Below, one piece after another: positions 8,246 to 16,444 of a DNA stretch of 64,000 bases (position 1 is the stretch's first letter; each line of letters starts with the position of its first letter). The DNA lies in NCBI RefSeq assembly GCF_009176545.1, contig NZ_VTOJ01000002.1, positions 1 through 64,000 on the forward strand, written 5' to 3'. Position numbers and translations under genes: made by a program. The DNA comes from Salinigranum salinum. GTDB taxonomy: Archaea; Halobacteriota; Halobacteria; Halobacteriales; Haloferacaceae. A model generated the notes under the pieces. It was given only the letters and a program-made list of their open reading frames with translations, made no database searches and was not told where the DNA came from.

Positions 8246-10053
8246 CGGTCACCCCCGGCGACCGGGGCGTCGGTGTCGCCCGCGTCTGCACGGTCGCCGT
8301 CGTGGTCGTCACGATCGTCGCCGCCGTCCGTCCGCGCGTCGCCTCGAATCGCCTCCCGACGCTCCCGGGTCGCCGCCGCGTCGAGGTCGCCGTCGTCGAG
8401 GACGACCCCGTAGACGTCGCGGGCCTTCGCCGCGGAGACCTTCCCGTCGCGGACGTCTTCGACGACGGCGTCGGGTGCTCGTTCGAGAGGGTCGCCGTAG
8501 CCGCCACCGCCCGGCGTCTGCACGCTCACGATCTCGCCGGGGTCGAGCGCGGTCGTCGACTTGGAGGCGAGCACCGTCTCCTCGTCGGTTCCCGGATTGC
8601 GCAAAAAGCGTGAGGCCCTGGCCGCGTGCCCGCCGAACAGCCCCCACGGGGCCGACCGGGTCCGGTCGGTGAGTAGCGAGAACGTCGCGTCCTCACCGTA
8701 GAACTCGTAGTCGCGCCGCACGCCGAGGCCGCCGCGCTGTCGACCCGCACCCTCCGAATCCCGGACGAGTTCGTACCGGCGGACGTACACCGGAATCTCC
8801 GACTCCAGTTCCTCGATCGGGCTGTTGGCCGTGTTCTGGAAGTGCGTCTGGACGGCGTCCATGCCGTCCTTCTCGGCGCGTGCCCCGTAGCCGCCGGCGA
8901 CCGTCTCGTAGTAGACGTACTTCTCGTCGTCGCGGGGATCACGCCCGCCGTAGGCGATGTTGCAGACGATCCCCTTCGTCGCGGCGATCGTCTCCTCGGG
9001 CACCGCGTCGGCGAGGGCCTTCGTCACGAGGTCGCCCGCCCGCATCGCGATCTCCCACCCACCGGCGACGGGCGCGTCGTCGGCCGGGTTGACCATCGTC
9101 CCCTCCGGCGTGATCGTCTCCAGCGGGCGGTAGAAGCCGTCGTTCTTCGGGAGGTCGCCGCCGATGAACGCCATCACGACCGACATCGCGCCGGCGAACG
9201 CCATCGCCGGTGTGCAGTTGAGCGGGCCACGGTTCTGCCCGGCGGTCCCCGTGAAGTCGAGCGTGATCTCGTCGCCGTCGACCTCGATCGCCAGTTCGAG
9301 CCGGACGGGATCGTCGGTGAGGCCGTCGCCGTCCATCTCGTCCGTGGCGACGTAGGTGCCGTCCGGGAGGTCGGTGATGGCCGCCCGGACGCGTCGCTCC
9401 GTGTAGTCCAGCAGGGCATCGAGGTTCTCGTTCACCGTGTCGAGCCCGTACCGGTCGCAGAGCTCGGTGAACCGTTCCTCGCCGATCCGGTTCGCGCCCA
9501 GTTGCGCCTGGTAATCGCCCCGGCGCATCTCGGGTTCGCGGACGTTTCGGAGGAGAAACGAGAGCACCCGGTCGTCGTACGCCCAGTCGGAGACGGCGTG
9601 GATCCCGGGGATGACGACTCCCTCGGCGTACAGCTCGGTCGAGTCGTTCGGGATGCCGCCGGGAGTCCCCCCGCCGATGTCGACGTGGTGGGCCGAGTTG
9701 GCCGCGTAGCCGACGATCTCGTCCTTGAAGAACAGCGGCGAGATGAGCATCACGTCCGGCAGGTGGACCGCGCCCTTGTACGGGTCGTTGATCAGGATGC
9801 CGTCGCCGGGTTCGAGGTCGCGTTCGAGCGCCCTGACGTTCCGCGGGACGACGGAGACGAGCGAGCCGATGTGCTGCGGTGCGAGGTCGTGCTGAGCCAC
9901 GTGCCGGAGCCGGGAGTCGAACAGCGCACACGTGTGATCGCGCCGGATCTTGATGTTGGTCGAGTACGCCGTCCGCTGGAGCGTGACGCCCATCTCCTCG
10001 ACCACGCTCTTCAGCGAGTGCCGGAAGATCTCCAGTTCGCCCGTTGAAACCAT
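8242..10053 (-). CDS. hyuB: Hydantoinase/oxoprolinase family subunit B
   Basis: A 603-aa HyuB-family subunit. It shows the typical N-terminus (EIFRHSLKSVVEEMG), a DHTCALFD motif near 40, GDGILINDPYKGAVHLPDV near 85-105, and HVDIGGGTPGG near 123. The C-terminus has VQTPGGGGYGDP, the conserved end of the core domain, followed by about 80 residues rich in Asp and Arg. It is the first gene of the hyuBA pair, with a TATA box 26 nt before the start. HyuB normally pairs with HyuA for ATP-driven ring opening or carboxylation, and the order B then A with a 4-nt overlap supports this. Confidence 0.9.
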   Translation of the reverse strand: MVSTGELEIFRHSLKSVVEEMGVTLQRTAYSTNIKIRRDHTCALFDSRLRHVAQHDLAPQHIGSLVSVVPRNVRALERDLEPGDGILINDPYKGAVHLPDVMLISPLFFKDEIVGYAANSAHHVDIGGGTPGGIPNDSTELYAEGVVIPGIHAVSDWAYDDRVLSFLLRNVREPEMRRGDYQAQLGANRIGEERFTELCDRYGLDTVNENLDALLDYTERRVRAAITDLPDGTYVATDEMDGDGLTDDPVRLELAIEVDGDEITLDFTGTAGQNRGPLNCTPAMAFAGAMSVVMAFIGGDLPKNDGFYRPLETITPEGTMVNPADDAPVAGGWEIAMRAGDLVTKALADAVPEETIAATKGIVCNIAYGGRDPRDDEKYVYYETVAGGYGARAEKDGMDAVQTHFQNTANSPIEELESEIPVYVRRYELVRDSEGAGRQRGGLGVRRDYEFYGEDATFSLLTDRTRSAPWGLFGGHAARASRFLRNPGTDEETVLASKSTTALDPGEIVSVQTPGGGGYGDPLERAPDAVVEDVRDGKVSAAKARDVYGVVLDDGDLDAAATRERREAIRGDARTDGGDDRDDHDGDRADAGDTDAPVAGGDR

Positions 10054-10072
10054 ACCTCCGGTGCAGAGGCCG

Positions 10073-10082
10073 ATATGATAAA
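10073..10082 (-). promoter_or_regulatory. TATA box of hyuBA
   Basis: On the minus strand TTTATCATAT is centred about 26 nt before the hyuB ATG at 10053, the leaderless spacing. It gives the hyu pair its own promoter, separate from the E1/lipoyl operon upstream. Confidence 0.65.
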
Positions 10083-10149
10083 CGTGTGGGAGTGGACGGG
10101 AACTCTCGGGATCGGCGAGGACTCGGAGGACGCGACCGTGCGAGACTCG

Positions 10150-10437
10150 CTACCCCGGCTGGATCCAGCCCAGCGTCTCGTTCTGCCCGCAGACGTCCCC
10201 CTCGGCGACGACGATGTCGACGAGGGTTCCGGCCACCGGTGTGGGGACGTCGACGCTGACCTTCTCGATCTGGATCTCACAGACCGTCTCGCCCGCGTCG
10301 AGCGACCGGCCCTCGCGGGCGAACCAGTTGACGACGTACCCCTCCTCGACGTCGGCGGCGTCCGCTGGCCACACCGCCCCCGTCTCGATCGGGACGCGGT
10401 CGTCGTCGCCCGCGCTCGCCTTTTCGTCCCCACTCAT
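10150..10437 (-). CDS. Free-standing lipoyl-domain protein
   Basis: A 95-aa protein that is only a lipoyl (biotinyl/lipoyl attachment) domain. The hairpin lysine lies in EIQIEKVSVDVPTP (Lys59), which fits the ExDK-type lipoyl site and not the biotin AMKM site. Flanking half-domain motifs are NWFAREGRSLDAGETV and VAGTLVDIVVAEGDVC. It is the last gene of an E1 alpha, E1 beta, lipoyl operon, and its ATG overlaps the E1 beta stop (TGATG). It lacks the peripheral-subunit-binding and acyltransferase domains of a normal E2. As I recall, unattached lipoyl domains next to E1 genes are known in haloarchaeal 2-oxoacid dehydrogenase operons; which acyltransferase it serves is open. Confidence 0.85.
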   Translation of the reverse strand: MSGDEKASAGDDDRVPIETGAVWPADAADVEEGYVVNWFAREGRSLDAGETVCEIQIEKVSVDVPTPVAGTLVDIVVAEGDVCGQNETLGWIQPG

Positions 10438-11456
10438 CACTGCGTCGCCCGGACGGCGGCTTCGATGTCGGCGACGTCCGGGTTGACCTCCTGTTCGAGG
10501 GGTCGAGCGTACGGGATCGGTACATCGGGGACCGCCACCCGCTCGACGGCGCGGAGGCTGTCGAGCGCGCCCTCTGCGGCCTGGGCGACGATCTCGCCGG
10601 TGACGCCGAACGAGCGGTAGTCCTCGTCGACGACGACGAGCCGGCCCGTCTTCTGCACCGACTCGACGACGGTGTCGGTGTCCAGCGGCGTCAGCGTCCG
10701 GAGGTCGATCACCTCCACGTCGGCCTCGCCCACGAGGTTCTCGGCCGCCTCGAGCGCCCGGTGGACGTGCAGTCCCAGGGTGACGACGGTGGCGTCTTCG
10801 CCGGTGCGCTTGACGTCCGCCTCGCCGAACGGGATCAGGTAGTCGTCCTCGGGGACGCCCGTCTTCGGTCCAGAGGGTGCGGGCATCCAGCCGAGCCCCT
10901 GCAGACGCTTGTGGAACATGTAGACGACGGGGTCGTCGTCGCGGATGGCGTTGTGCATCAGCCCCTTGGCGTCGTACGCCGTCGAAGGGACCACGACCTT
11001 CATCCCGGGGAGGTGGGCGAACGTACCGTACAGCGTCTGGGAGTGCTGGGCCGCGTCGTTGTACGTCCCGCCGACGGCGGTCATGAGCACCATCGGCACG
11101 GAGAAACTCCCACCTGACATGTAGGTGTTCTTCGCCATCTGGTTGTAGATCTGGTCCATCGCGACGCCGAAGAAGTCGACGAACATCAGCTCGACGATCG
11201 GGCGCATCCCCGACTGGGCCGCGCCGACGCCCGCCCCGATGAACGCCGTCTCCGAGATAGGGACGTCCATGACGCGGTCGCGGCCGAACTCCTCCAGGAG
11301 GCCCTGTGTGCTGTCGAAGATGCCGCCGTAGTCGGCGACGTCCTCGCCCATGACGAACACGTCGTCGCTCGCACGCATCTCCGACGCGATCGCCTCGACC
11401 GCTGCCCGGCTCATGGTGAGTTCGCGGTCCGACTCGCGGTCGACGCCGGTGCTCAT
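10437..11456 (-). CDS. 2-oxoacid/acetoin dehydrogenase-type E1 beta subunit
   Basis: A 339-aa TPP-dependent dehydrogenase beta subunit. Typical stretches are VFVMGEDVADYGGIF, DVPISETAFIGAGVGAA, ELMFVDFFGVAMDQIYNQ, a C-terminal transketolase domain with EVIDLRTLTPLDTDTV, and VVDEDYRSFGVTGEI. It forms an alpha2-beta2 heterotetramer with E1 alpha, whose stop overlaps this start by 4 nt, and is followed directly by the lipoyl gene. The long N-terminal match to AcoB-type proteins suggests an acetoin-like or small 2-oxoacid substrate, but branched-chain oxoacids cannot be excluded. Confidence 0.9.
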   Translation of the reverse strand: MSTGVDRESDRELTMSRAAVEAIASEMRASDDVFVMGEDVADYGGIFDSTQGLLEEFGRDRVMDVPISETAFIGAGVGAAQSGMRPIVELMFVDFFGVAMDQIYNQMAKNTYMSGGSFSVPMVLMTAVGGTYNDAAQHSQTLYGTFAHLPGMKVVVPSTAYDAKGLMHNAIRDDDPVVYMFHKRLQGLGWMPAPSGPKTGVPEDDYLIPFGEADVKRTGEDATVVTLGLHVHRALEAAENLVGEADVEVIDLRTLTPLDTDTVVESVQKTGRLVVVDEDYRSFGVTGEIVAQAAEGALDSLRAVERVAVPDVPIPYARPLEQEVNPDVADIEAAVRATQ

Positions 11457-12472
11457 CGGCCGTCACCCCCCTCGACCGCCCCCGACAGCGAGTTCGTGAA
11501 CACGTCCTCGTACGCCTCGGACGGGTCGGGTTCGGGCTGGTCTTTCGCCCACGCGATGGCGTCGTCGACGCGTTCCTCCGTGGTCTCCCGGATCGACGCG
11601 AGGTCGTCGTCGGTCACGCCGTGGTCGCGGAGCGTCGCGGCGAGTCGCTCGATCGAGTCGCGCGCTTTGTGGGCCGCGACGTCCTCGTCGGGACGGTACG
11701 CCTCCGCGTCGCCCATGAAGTGACCCATCCGTCGGTGAACCTGGATATCGAGCAGCGTAGGACCGTTACCGTCGCGGGCGCGCATCACGGCCTCCTCGGC
11801 GGCCTCGTAGACGGCGACCGCGTCGTCGTGGTCGACGCGAACCCCGGGGAGGTCGAAGCCGCCGGCGCGCTCTGCGGAGTTCTCGACGTCGGTCACCCGC
11901 TCGATGGGCATCGAGATGGCCCAGTCGTTGTCCTCGACGACGAAGACGACGGGGAGGTCGTGGACCGCGGCGAGGTTGAGCGACTCGAAGAAGCCGCCCT
12001 GGTCGACCGCGCCCTCTCCCAAGAAGGCGACGGCGACGCTGTCCGTGTTGCGCTTCTTCGCCGCCATCGCCGCCCCGACCGCTGGGGGACAGCCCTCGGC
12101 GATGATGCCCGAGCAGGCGAAGTTCACGTCCGGGTCGAACAGGTGCATATGGCCGCCCTTCCCCTTCGAGAGCCCCGTCGCTCGGCCGAAGATCTCGGCG
12201 GTCATCCGCTTCAGGTCGACCCCCTTCGCGATGGCGATGTGATGCGGGCGGTGTGGTGCCGTGACGGTGTCGTCGTCGCGGAGGTGCGCACACACCCCCG
12301 CACCGGACGCCTCGTGGCCCGCGGCGAGGTGGAGCTCACCCGGGATCGGCCCCGCGCTGATGTCGAACGCCGGCTGTTTCCCCTCGAGGTACTCCTCCTG
12401 GAGGCGCTCTTCGTAGTAGCGCGCGGTCACCATGTCGTCGTACATCGATCGTAATATGTTAGCACTGACCAT
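11453..12472 (-). CDS. 2-oxoacid/acetoin dehydrogenase-type E1 alpha subunit
   Basis: A 339-aa E1 alpha subunit that decarboxylates or cleaves the substrate on thiamine diphosphate. The TPP motif runs from GEG (152-154) to the Asn in VVEDND (about 182). HRPHHIAIAKGVD and GKGGHMHLFD are characteristic of AcoA/PdhA-type proteins, and the RMGHFMGD loop is present. An upstream in-frame ATG at 12499 is excluded because it lies inside the TATA box; the ATG at 12472 fits a leaderless start. First gene of the E1 alpha, E1 beta, lipoyl operon, with a perfect palindrome between TATA box and start. Confidence 0.9.
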   Translation of the reverse strand: MVSANILRSMYDDMVTARYYEERLQEEYLEGKQPAFDISAGPIPGELHLAAGHEASGAGVCAHLRDDDTVTAPHRPHHIAIAKGVDLKRMTAEIFGRATGLSKGKGGHMHLFDPDVNFACSGIIAEGCPPAVGAAMAAKKRNTDSVAVAFLGEGAVDQGGFFESLNLAAVHDLPVVFVVEDNDWAISMPIERVTDVENSAERAGGFDLPGVRVDHDDAVAVYEAAEEAVMRARDGNGPTLLDIQVHRRMGHFMGDAEAYRPDEDVAAHKARDSIERLAATLRDHGVTDDDLASIRETTEERVDDAIAWAKDQPEPDPSEAYEDVFTNSLSGAVEGGDGR

Positions 12473-12481
12473 TGCCGGGGT

Positions 12482-12506
12482 ATGTTTCGCAAACATCATA
12501 AATAAG
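12482..12506 (-). promoter_or_regulatory. Promoter with perfect palindrome before the E1 operon
   Basis: ATGTTT-CGC-AAACAT (12482-12496) is a perfect inverted repeat with 6-bp arms. It lies between a TTATTTATG TATA box (12498-12506, minus strand) and the start codon at 12472, so a bound dimer would block initiation. The promoter is well supported. The identity of the regulator is unknown. Confidence 0.7.
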
Positions 12507-12796
12507 CGTTGACGTGGGTGGTGTCCGACCGGCTCTCGTCGTCGACCGGTGGGAACGGCGAGTCAGTTCGACTACCCTCTCTGCCCGACGCGCGCCTTCA
12601 CGACGGACGACGAACGGCCGCGAGCAGGGGCGGTCGTTCCCTCACTCGTCGCCACGAGCGCCGCGGTGTCGGTCAGGTAGCGCAGGGCGAGACGGGCAGC
12701 TTCACCAGCGACCAGTACAGTGCGAGGCGTCGGCGCAGCACGGCTCGCCGGGTGTCACGTGATGGGTGTGTCGTCGAGGCTTCCGGTGGGACCTCG
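12507..12796. other. Gap between the halocyanin 3' end and the E1 promoter
   Basis: Nearly 300 bases with no credible gene. Open frames here are arginine-rich and lack acidic bias. I see no hairpin or repeat worth calling apart from the E1 promoter at its left edge. Confidence 0.5.
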
Positions 12797-13429
12797 TCAC
12801 TCGACGACGACCGCGCCCTTCATACCGAGGGCCCTGTGGGGCTGACAGTAGTACGTGTACGCCCCGCTCTCCTCGAAGGTGTGCGAGAAGGTGTGTCCCT
12901 CGTCGGTCGTCAGTTCGCTCTCGAAGGAGCCGTCCTCGGCGACGACGTTGTGCGACCCGCCCAAGCCGTTCCACTTCCACGTCACTTCGGTTCCGGCCGA
13001 GACGCGGACCGCAGCCGGGTCGAACGCGAGGTTGCCGCCGTTGCCGTCAGCCCCGACGGTCACGGTTACGCTGCCACGTCCGGTCTCGTCGACCACACCG
13101 GAGAAGTTGCCCACGTCGGACAGGTACCCCGACACCTCACCGGGGGTTGTCCCGGACTCGCCGGAGTCCGATCCGTCTGCGTCGGAACCGTCGTCTGCGT
13201 CGGAACCGTCGTCGGAGCCAGACCCGGAGCCACCGTCCGAGTCCGCGGGCGTGCCGGTCGGGGTCACGGTCTCGTGGGCGGTAGAGCCGCTCGATCCACC
13301 GGAACCCGAACCCGAACCGTCGCCCGTGTCACCCTCTCCGGCGCTGCCGGCACAGCCGGCGAGCGACGCGAGTCCGAGCGTGGCCAGGCCAACCGTCCGG
13401 AGCGTGTCGCGTCTGGTGAGGTCGGTCAT
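12797..13429 (-). CDS. Halocyanin-like copper protein (Tat lipoprotein)
   Basis: A 210-aa blue copper protein of the plastocyanin/halocyanin family, an electron carrier on the outer face of the membrane. RRDTLRTVGLATLGLASLAG followed by Cys is a twin-arginine lipoprotein signal with an LAGC lipobox. A Gly/Ser/Asp/Thr-rich linker of about 85 residues leads to a C-terminal copper domain. The ligands are visible as His in GGSHNVV, Cys and His in YYCQPHRALG, and Met in GMKG. The ATG at 13429 is taken, dropping a GTG one codon earlier. It is a single gene, divergent from cinA. Function confident, redox partner unknown. Confidence 0.92.
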   Translation of the reverse strand: MTDLTRRDTLRTVGLATLGLASLAGCAGSAGEGDTGDGSGSGSGGSSGSTAHETVTPTGTPADSDGGSGSGSDDGSDADDGSDADGSDSGESGTTPGEVSGYLSDVGNFSGVVDETGRGSVTVTVGADGNGGNLAFDPAAVRVSAGTEVTWKWNGLGGSHNVVAEDGSFESELTTDEGHTFSHTFEESGAYTYYCQPHRALGMKGAVVVE

Positions 13430-13822
13430 CACGTTCGAAGCTACGACCCCTCTTCACTCCGTAGTTTTGGACGAACCGGTTCGGGTGACGTTCCAGCGAG
13501 CGGGAATCGGTCGGGCAGGTCCCAAACACGTTCGGGTGTCGGCGATCGCGGGCGTGGTCGGCTGGTGACCCCGACGGCACCATCGAACGCGTTCTCGTGT
13601 GCCGACGGGCGTCGACTCGGACGGCGGTTCCGTGCGACCACGGACTCACCCCCCTCTCGACGACGGTGTCGATCGCTGTCGACGTTCGGGGCACACGTGG
13701 CGCGGGGCTCGACACACACCGCCTGTGGCTGTTCGACCCATCACCGGGTGCCTCAGTCGAAGCGTGACGACACCCTGAGGGTCGTCGCCGGATTGAAGCG
13801 ACGACCGCCCGGAGCTACCGCC
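13430..13822. other. Divergent intergenic region, halocyanin / cinA
   Basis: About 390 bases holding the promoters of two divergent genes but no gene. The only structure I trust is a perfect 7-bp inverted repeat, GTCGTCG (13781-13787) with CGACGAC (13799-13805) around an 11-nt loop, ending 17 nt before the cinA start. TATA boxes here are weak. Confidence 0.5.
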
Positions 13823-14344
13823 ATGACCGACACCCCAGTCGAGGCCCGCGTCGGCGACGCCCTGCGAGCCCGCGGTCAGACGGTCGCGGTCGCGGAGTCG
13901 CTCACCGGCGGCCTCGTCGGTTCACGACTCACGGACGTGCCCAGGTCGAGCGACTACTTCGACCGCGCGGTCGTGACGTACTCGAACGACGCCAAACTGG
14001 AGGAACTCGCGGTGTCGCGGGAGTCGCTCGACGCACACGGTGCCGTCTCGGCACCCGTCGCCCGCGAGATGGCGGGGGGCGTGCGAGACACCGCCGGGAC
14101 GACCTGGGGCGTCTCGACCACCGGCATCGCCGGGCCGACGGGCGGCACTGCGCAAAAACCGGTCGGACTGGTCTTCGTCGGCGTCGCCTACGCCGCACCG
14201 TGGGGCTCCGACGACTCGTTCACGCGCGCGGAGCGGTACGTCCTCGACGGTGGCCGCGACGCCGTCAAGGAGGAAAGCGCGACGCGGGCGCTCTCGGATC
14301 TGCTGGCGGCGGTCGAAGCGGTCGCGGACGCGAGCAGCGAGTGA
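13823..14344 (+). CDS. CinA C-terminal domain protein (nicotinamide-nucleotide amidase, PncC-type)
   Basis: A 173-aa stand-alone CinA C-terminal domain, the family that deamidates NMN to nicotinate mononucleotide in pyridine nucleotide salvage. Diagnostic motifs are VAVAESLTGGLVGSRLTD (about 20-37), VVTYSNDAKLEELAVS, HGAVSAPVAREMAGG, TTGIAGPTGGT and KPVGLVFVGV. The ATG at 13823 gives the usual length of this single-domain form; a longer open frame upstream lacks homology. It is followed convergently by the universal stress protein gene with a 33-bp gap. Confidence 0.9.
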   Translation: MTDTPVEARVGDALRARGQTVAVAESLTGGLVGSRLTDVPRSSDYFDRAVVTYSNDAKLEELAVSRESLDAHGAVSAPVAREMAGGVRDTAGTTWGVSTTGIAGPTGGTAQKPVGLVFVGVAYAAPWGSDDSFTRAERYVLDGGRDAVKEESATRALSDLLAAVEAVADASSE

Positions 14345-14377
14345 GCGACGCGACTCGCACCGGTCGTCGCTCGCGAC

Positions 14378-15013
14378 TCAGTTCGTCGGAGCCGTGACGA
14401 CGTGCGGGTCGCCCGTCGCGCGGTCGACGTACACCGTCACGTGCCGACTCTGGACTGTGCCCTCGAACACCCACGTCCCCTGTTCGCGGTACGCGCCCGG
14501 ATCGAGGTCGACCGTCTCCGCGTCACACTCCGCGAGTACGGCCTCGTGGGCGACGTCACGCGCCGCCGCTTCGGTGGTGACGGCGTCGGCGTCGGCGTGG
14601 AATCCGACCGTCAGGACCGGCACCCCGACGGATCGGACCACGCGCTCCGTGACGCTCCCGAGCAGGCGTCGTTCGAGTCCCGTCCGGCCGCGCGTGCCCA
14701 TGACGACGAGGTCGATACCGGCGTCGTCGACGTACCGCTGGATCTCCCGGGCGGGTTCGCCCCAGGCGAGATCGCCGACGACCGGTACGTCCGCCCTGGC
14801 CGCTCGCTCGCGGACCGTTCCGAGGGCACGCGCTCCCCGTGCCGTGAGTTCGTCCTCGACGTCCTCGCCGCCCACGATGGGACTCCCGCCACCGTCGACG
14901 ACCGACAGCGCGTGGAGCGTCGCGTCGTACCGCCCAGCGAGGTCGACCGCGTGTCTGATCGCGCGCTCGGCGCCCGGACTGCCGTCCGTCGGGAGGAGGA
15001 TCCTGTCGTACAT
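14378..15013 (-). CDS. Universal stress protein with C-terminal extension
   Basis: A 211-aa protein. Residues 1-140 are a UspA domain: start MYDRILLPTDGSPGAERAI, nucleotide-binding signature GTRGRTGLERRLLGSVTERVV, end VGVPVLTV. The last 70 residues form an extra segment (GTWVFEGTVQSRHVTVYVDR) that is absent from ordinary single-domain Usp proteins. It looks like a small beta-rich domain of unknown role. A decayed paralog of the Usp part lies at 16680-16918. Family sure, function of the tail unknown. Confidence 0.88.
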   Translation of the reverse strand: MYDRILLPTDGSPGAERAIRHAVDLAGRYDATLHALSVVDGGGSPIVGGEDVEDELTARGARALGTVRERAARADVPVVGDLAWGEPAREIQRYVDDAGIDLVVMGTRGRTGLERRLLGSVTERVVRSVGVPVLTVGFHADADAVTTEAAARDVAHEAVLAECDAETVDLDPGAYREQGTWVFEGTVQSRHVTVYVDRATGDPHVVTAPTN

Positions 15014-15132
15014 CGTCGTTCACCGCCTCCGACTACGACGCGGCCGGGGGAATAACCGGCACGCGATTCCAGTGTGGTGAGAACGCTCGATCCGGTCCGA
15101 CCCGGCGATCGCGCGACAGCGGCGGCGACCGC

Positions 15133-16323
15133 TCAGCTGGTCGTGACGAGTTCGACGACGTCGCGGTGGTCGAGTTCGTGGTCGCCGCCGATCTGACAGC
15201 CCGAGCGACAGTCGATGCCGTGGAGGAGGCCGTCGCCGAGGTCCGAGTGTATGTGGGACGCGAACGCTTCGGTCGTCGCACCCTCGGGGAGGATGAAGCA
15301 GTCGCGGAAGACGCCCTGGCTGTCGGCTCGACCGTTCGCGCTCCCCGGGAACACCGCCAGTGCCCCGAGTTCGTCGAACAGCGCCGTCTCGAGTGCCGAC
15401 TGGACGCCAGTTCCGCCGTAGTCGTCGACGAACTCGCGGACCTGTTCCAGTCCGGCGCGCTGGTCCGCCGAGGGGTCACCGACGATCTCGAACGTTTCGT
15501 CACCGGCCCGGTAGTCGACGACGCCAGCCTCGGCCCCCCGTTTCAGCGCCTTCTCCGCGTGGGCGGACGCGGGCACGACGGTCAGGTGGTCGTACGCGGG
15601 GTCGTCGACGATCTCGTCGTAGTTGTCCTGTGCCGCCGGCGTGTCCATCTTGTTCGCGACGATCACCATCGGCTTCGTCCGCAGACGGAGCTCGCGAGCG
15701 ATGGCGAGCGTCTCCTCCCCGGACCAGCTGTCCGGGTCGAGGTCGAGACCGAGGCCCAGGATGACCTGTTTGATCTCCTCCTCGGAGGTGCGGAACGCGT
15801 CCATCTGCGTGGCGAGATCCGCCTCCACGTCGCCCGCCTTCCCGTGGTAGCCCGACTCGTACCGTTCGATCCCCTTCTCGAGCACGTCGAGATACCACTG
15901 GTCGAGCTCCCGCTCGAGGAAGTCGATGTCCTCGCGCGGGTCGTGGCCCGCCGTGGGCTCGCCCTCGTGGTCAGTCTCGCCGGAGAAGTCGACGACGTGG
16001 AGCAGGACGTCCGCCTCGTTGAGGTCGGTGAGGAACTGGTTGCCCAGCCCCTTCCCCTCGTGCGCACCGGGGATCAACCCGGCCACGTCGACCAGTTTCA
16101 CGGGAACGAACCGCGTGCCGTCGTCGCAGAAACCGACCGACGGAGTACACTGCTCGTCGAACTCGGGCGCGGCACACGGAACGCGGACGTACGCCTCGCC
16201 GACGGCGGGATCGATCGTCGTGAAGGGGTAGGCCCCCTCGGGGACGTCGTTCATCGTCGCCGCGTTGAAGAACGTCGATTTGCCCACCGAGGGCTTGCCG
16301 ACCAGGCCGATCCGATAGCTCAT
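15133..16323 (-). CDS. ychF: YchF/OLA1-type redox-regulated GTPase/ATPase
   Basis: A 396-aa Obg-family P-loop protein. The N-terminus MSYRIGLVGKPSVGKSTFF holds the G1 loop; G3 is DVAGLIPGAHEGKGLGNQFL, and the base-recognition motif reads VANKMDT. A C-terminal TGS-like segment ends in GDHELDHRDVVELVT. The fusion and length fit archaeal YchF proteins, which associate with ribosomes. The start is fixed by the invariant GLVGKPSVGKST at the N-terminus; 56 extra upstream codons in the same frame are non-acidic and rejected. Confidence 0.92.
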   Translation of the reverse strand: MSYRIGLVGKPSVGKSTFFNAATMNDVPEGAYPFTTIDPAVGEAYVRVPCAAPEFDEQCTPSVGFCDDGTRFVPVKLVDVAGLIPGAHEGKGLGNQFLTDLNEADVLLHVVDFSGETDHEGEPTAGHDPREDIDFLERELDQWYLDVLEKGIERYESGYHGKAGDVEADLATQMDAFRTSEEEIKQVILGLGLDLDPDSWSGEETLAIARELRLRTKPMVIVANKMDTPAAQDNYDEIVDDPAYDHLTVVPASAHAEKALKRGAEAGVVDYRAGDETFEIVGDPSADQRAGLEQVREFVDDYGGTGVQSALETALFDELGALAVFPGSANGRADSQGVFRDCFILPEGATTEAFASHIHSDLGDGLLHGIDCRSGCQIGGDHELDHRDVVELVTTS

Positions 16324-16444
16324 TACCCACCCGTCTCCGATCCTCGGACTAAAGGGGTCCCGTTCGACGGCGTATTGCCACGCCGTGACGTGACACGCAC
16401 CGCGGATTGCGGCACATCTCATCCTGACACGCCTGGCCTGGCTC

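Noticed and set aside
10150-11466. A 438-codon frame on the minus strand covering E1 beta and the lipoyl protein
   Set aside because: Only its last 95 codons (the lipoyl protein) are real. The rest is E1 beta read out of frame.
12499-12520. E1 alpha start at the ATG at 12499
   Set aside because: That ATG lies inside the TTATTTATG promoter element. The ATG at 12472 has leaderless spacing.
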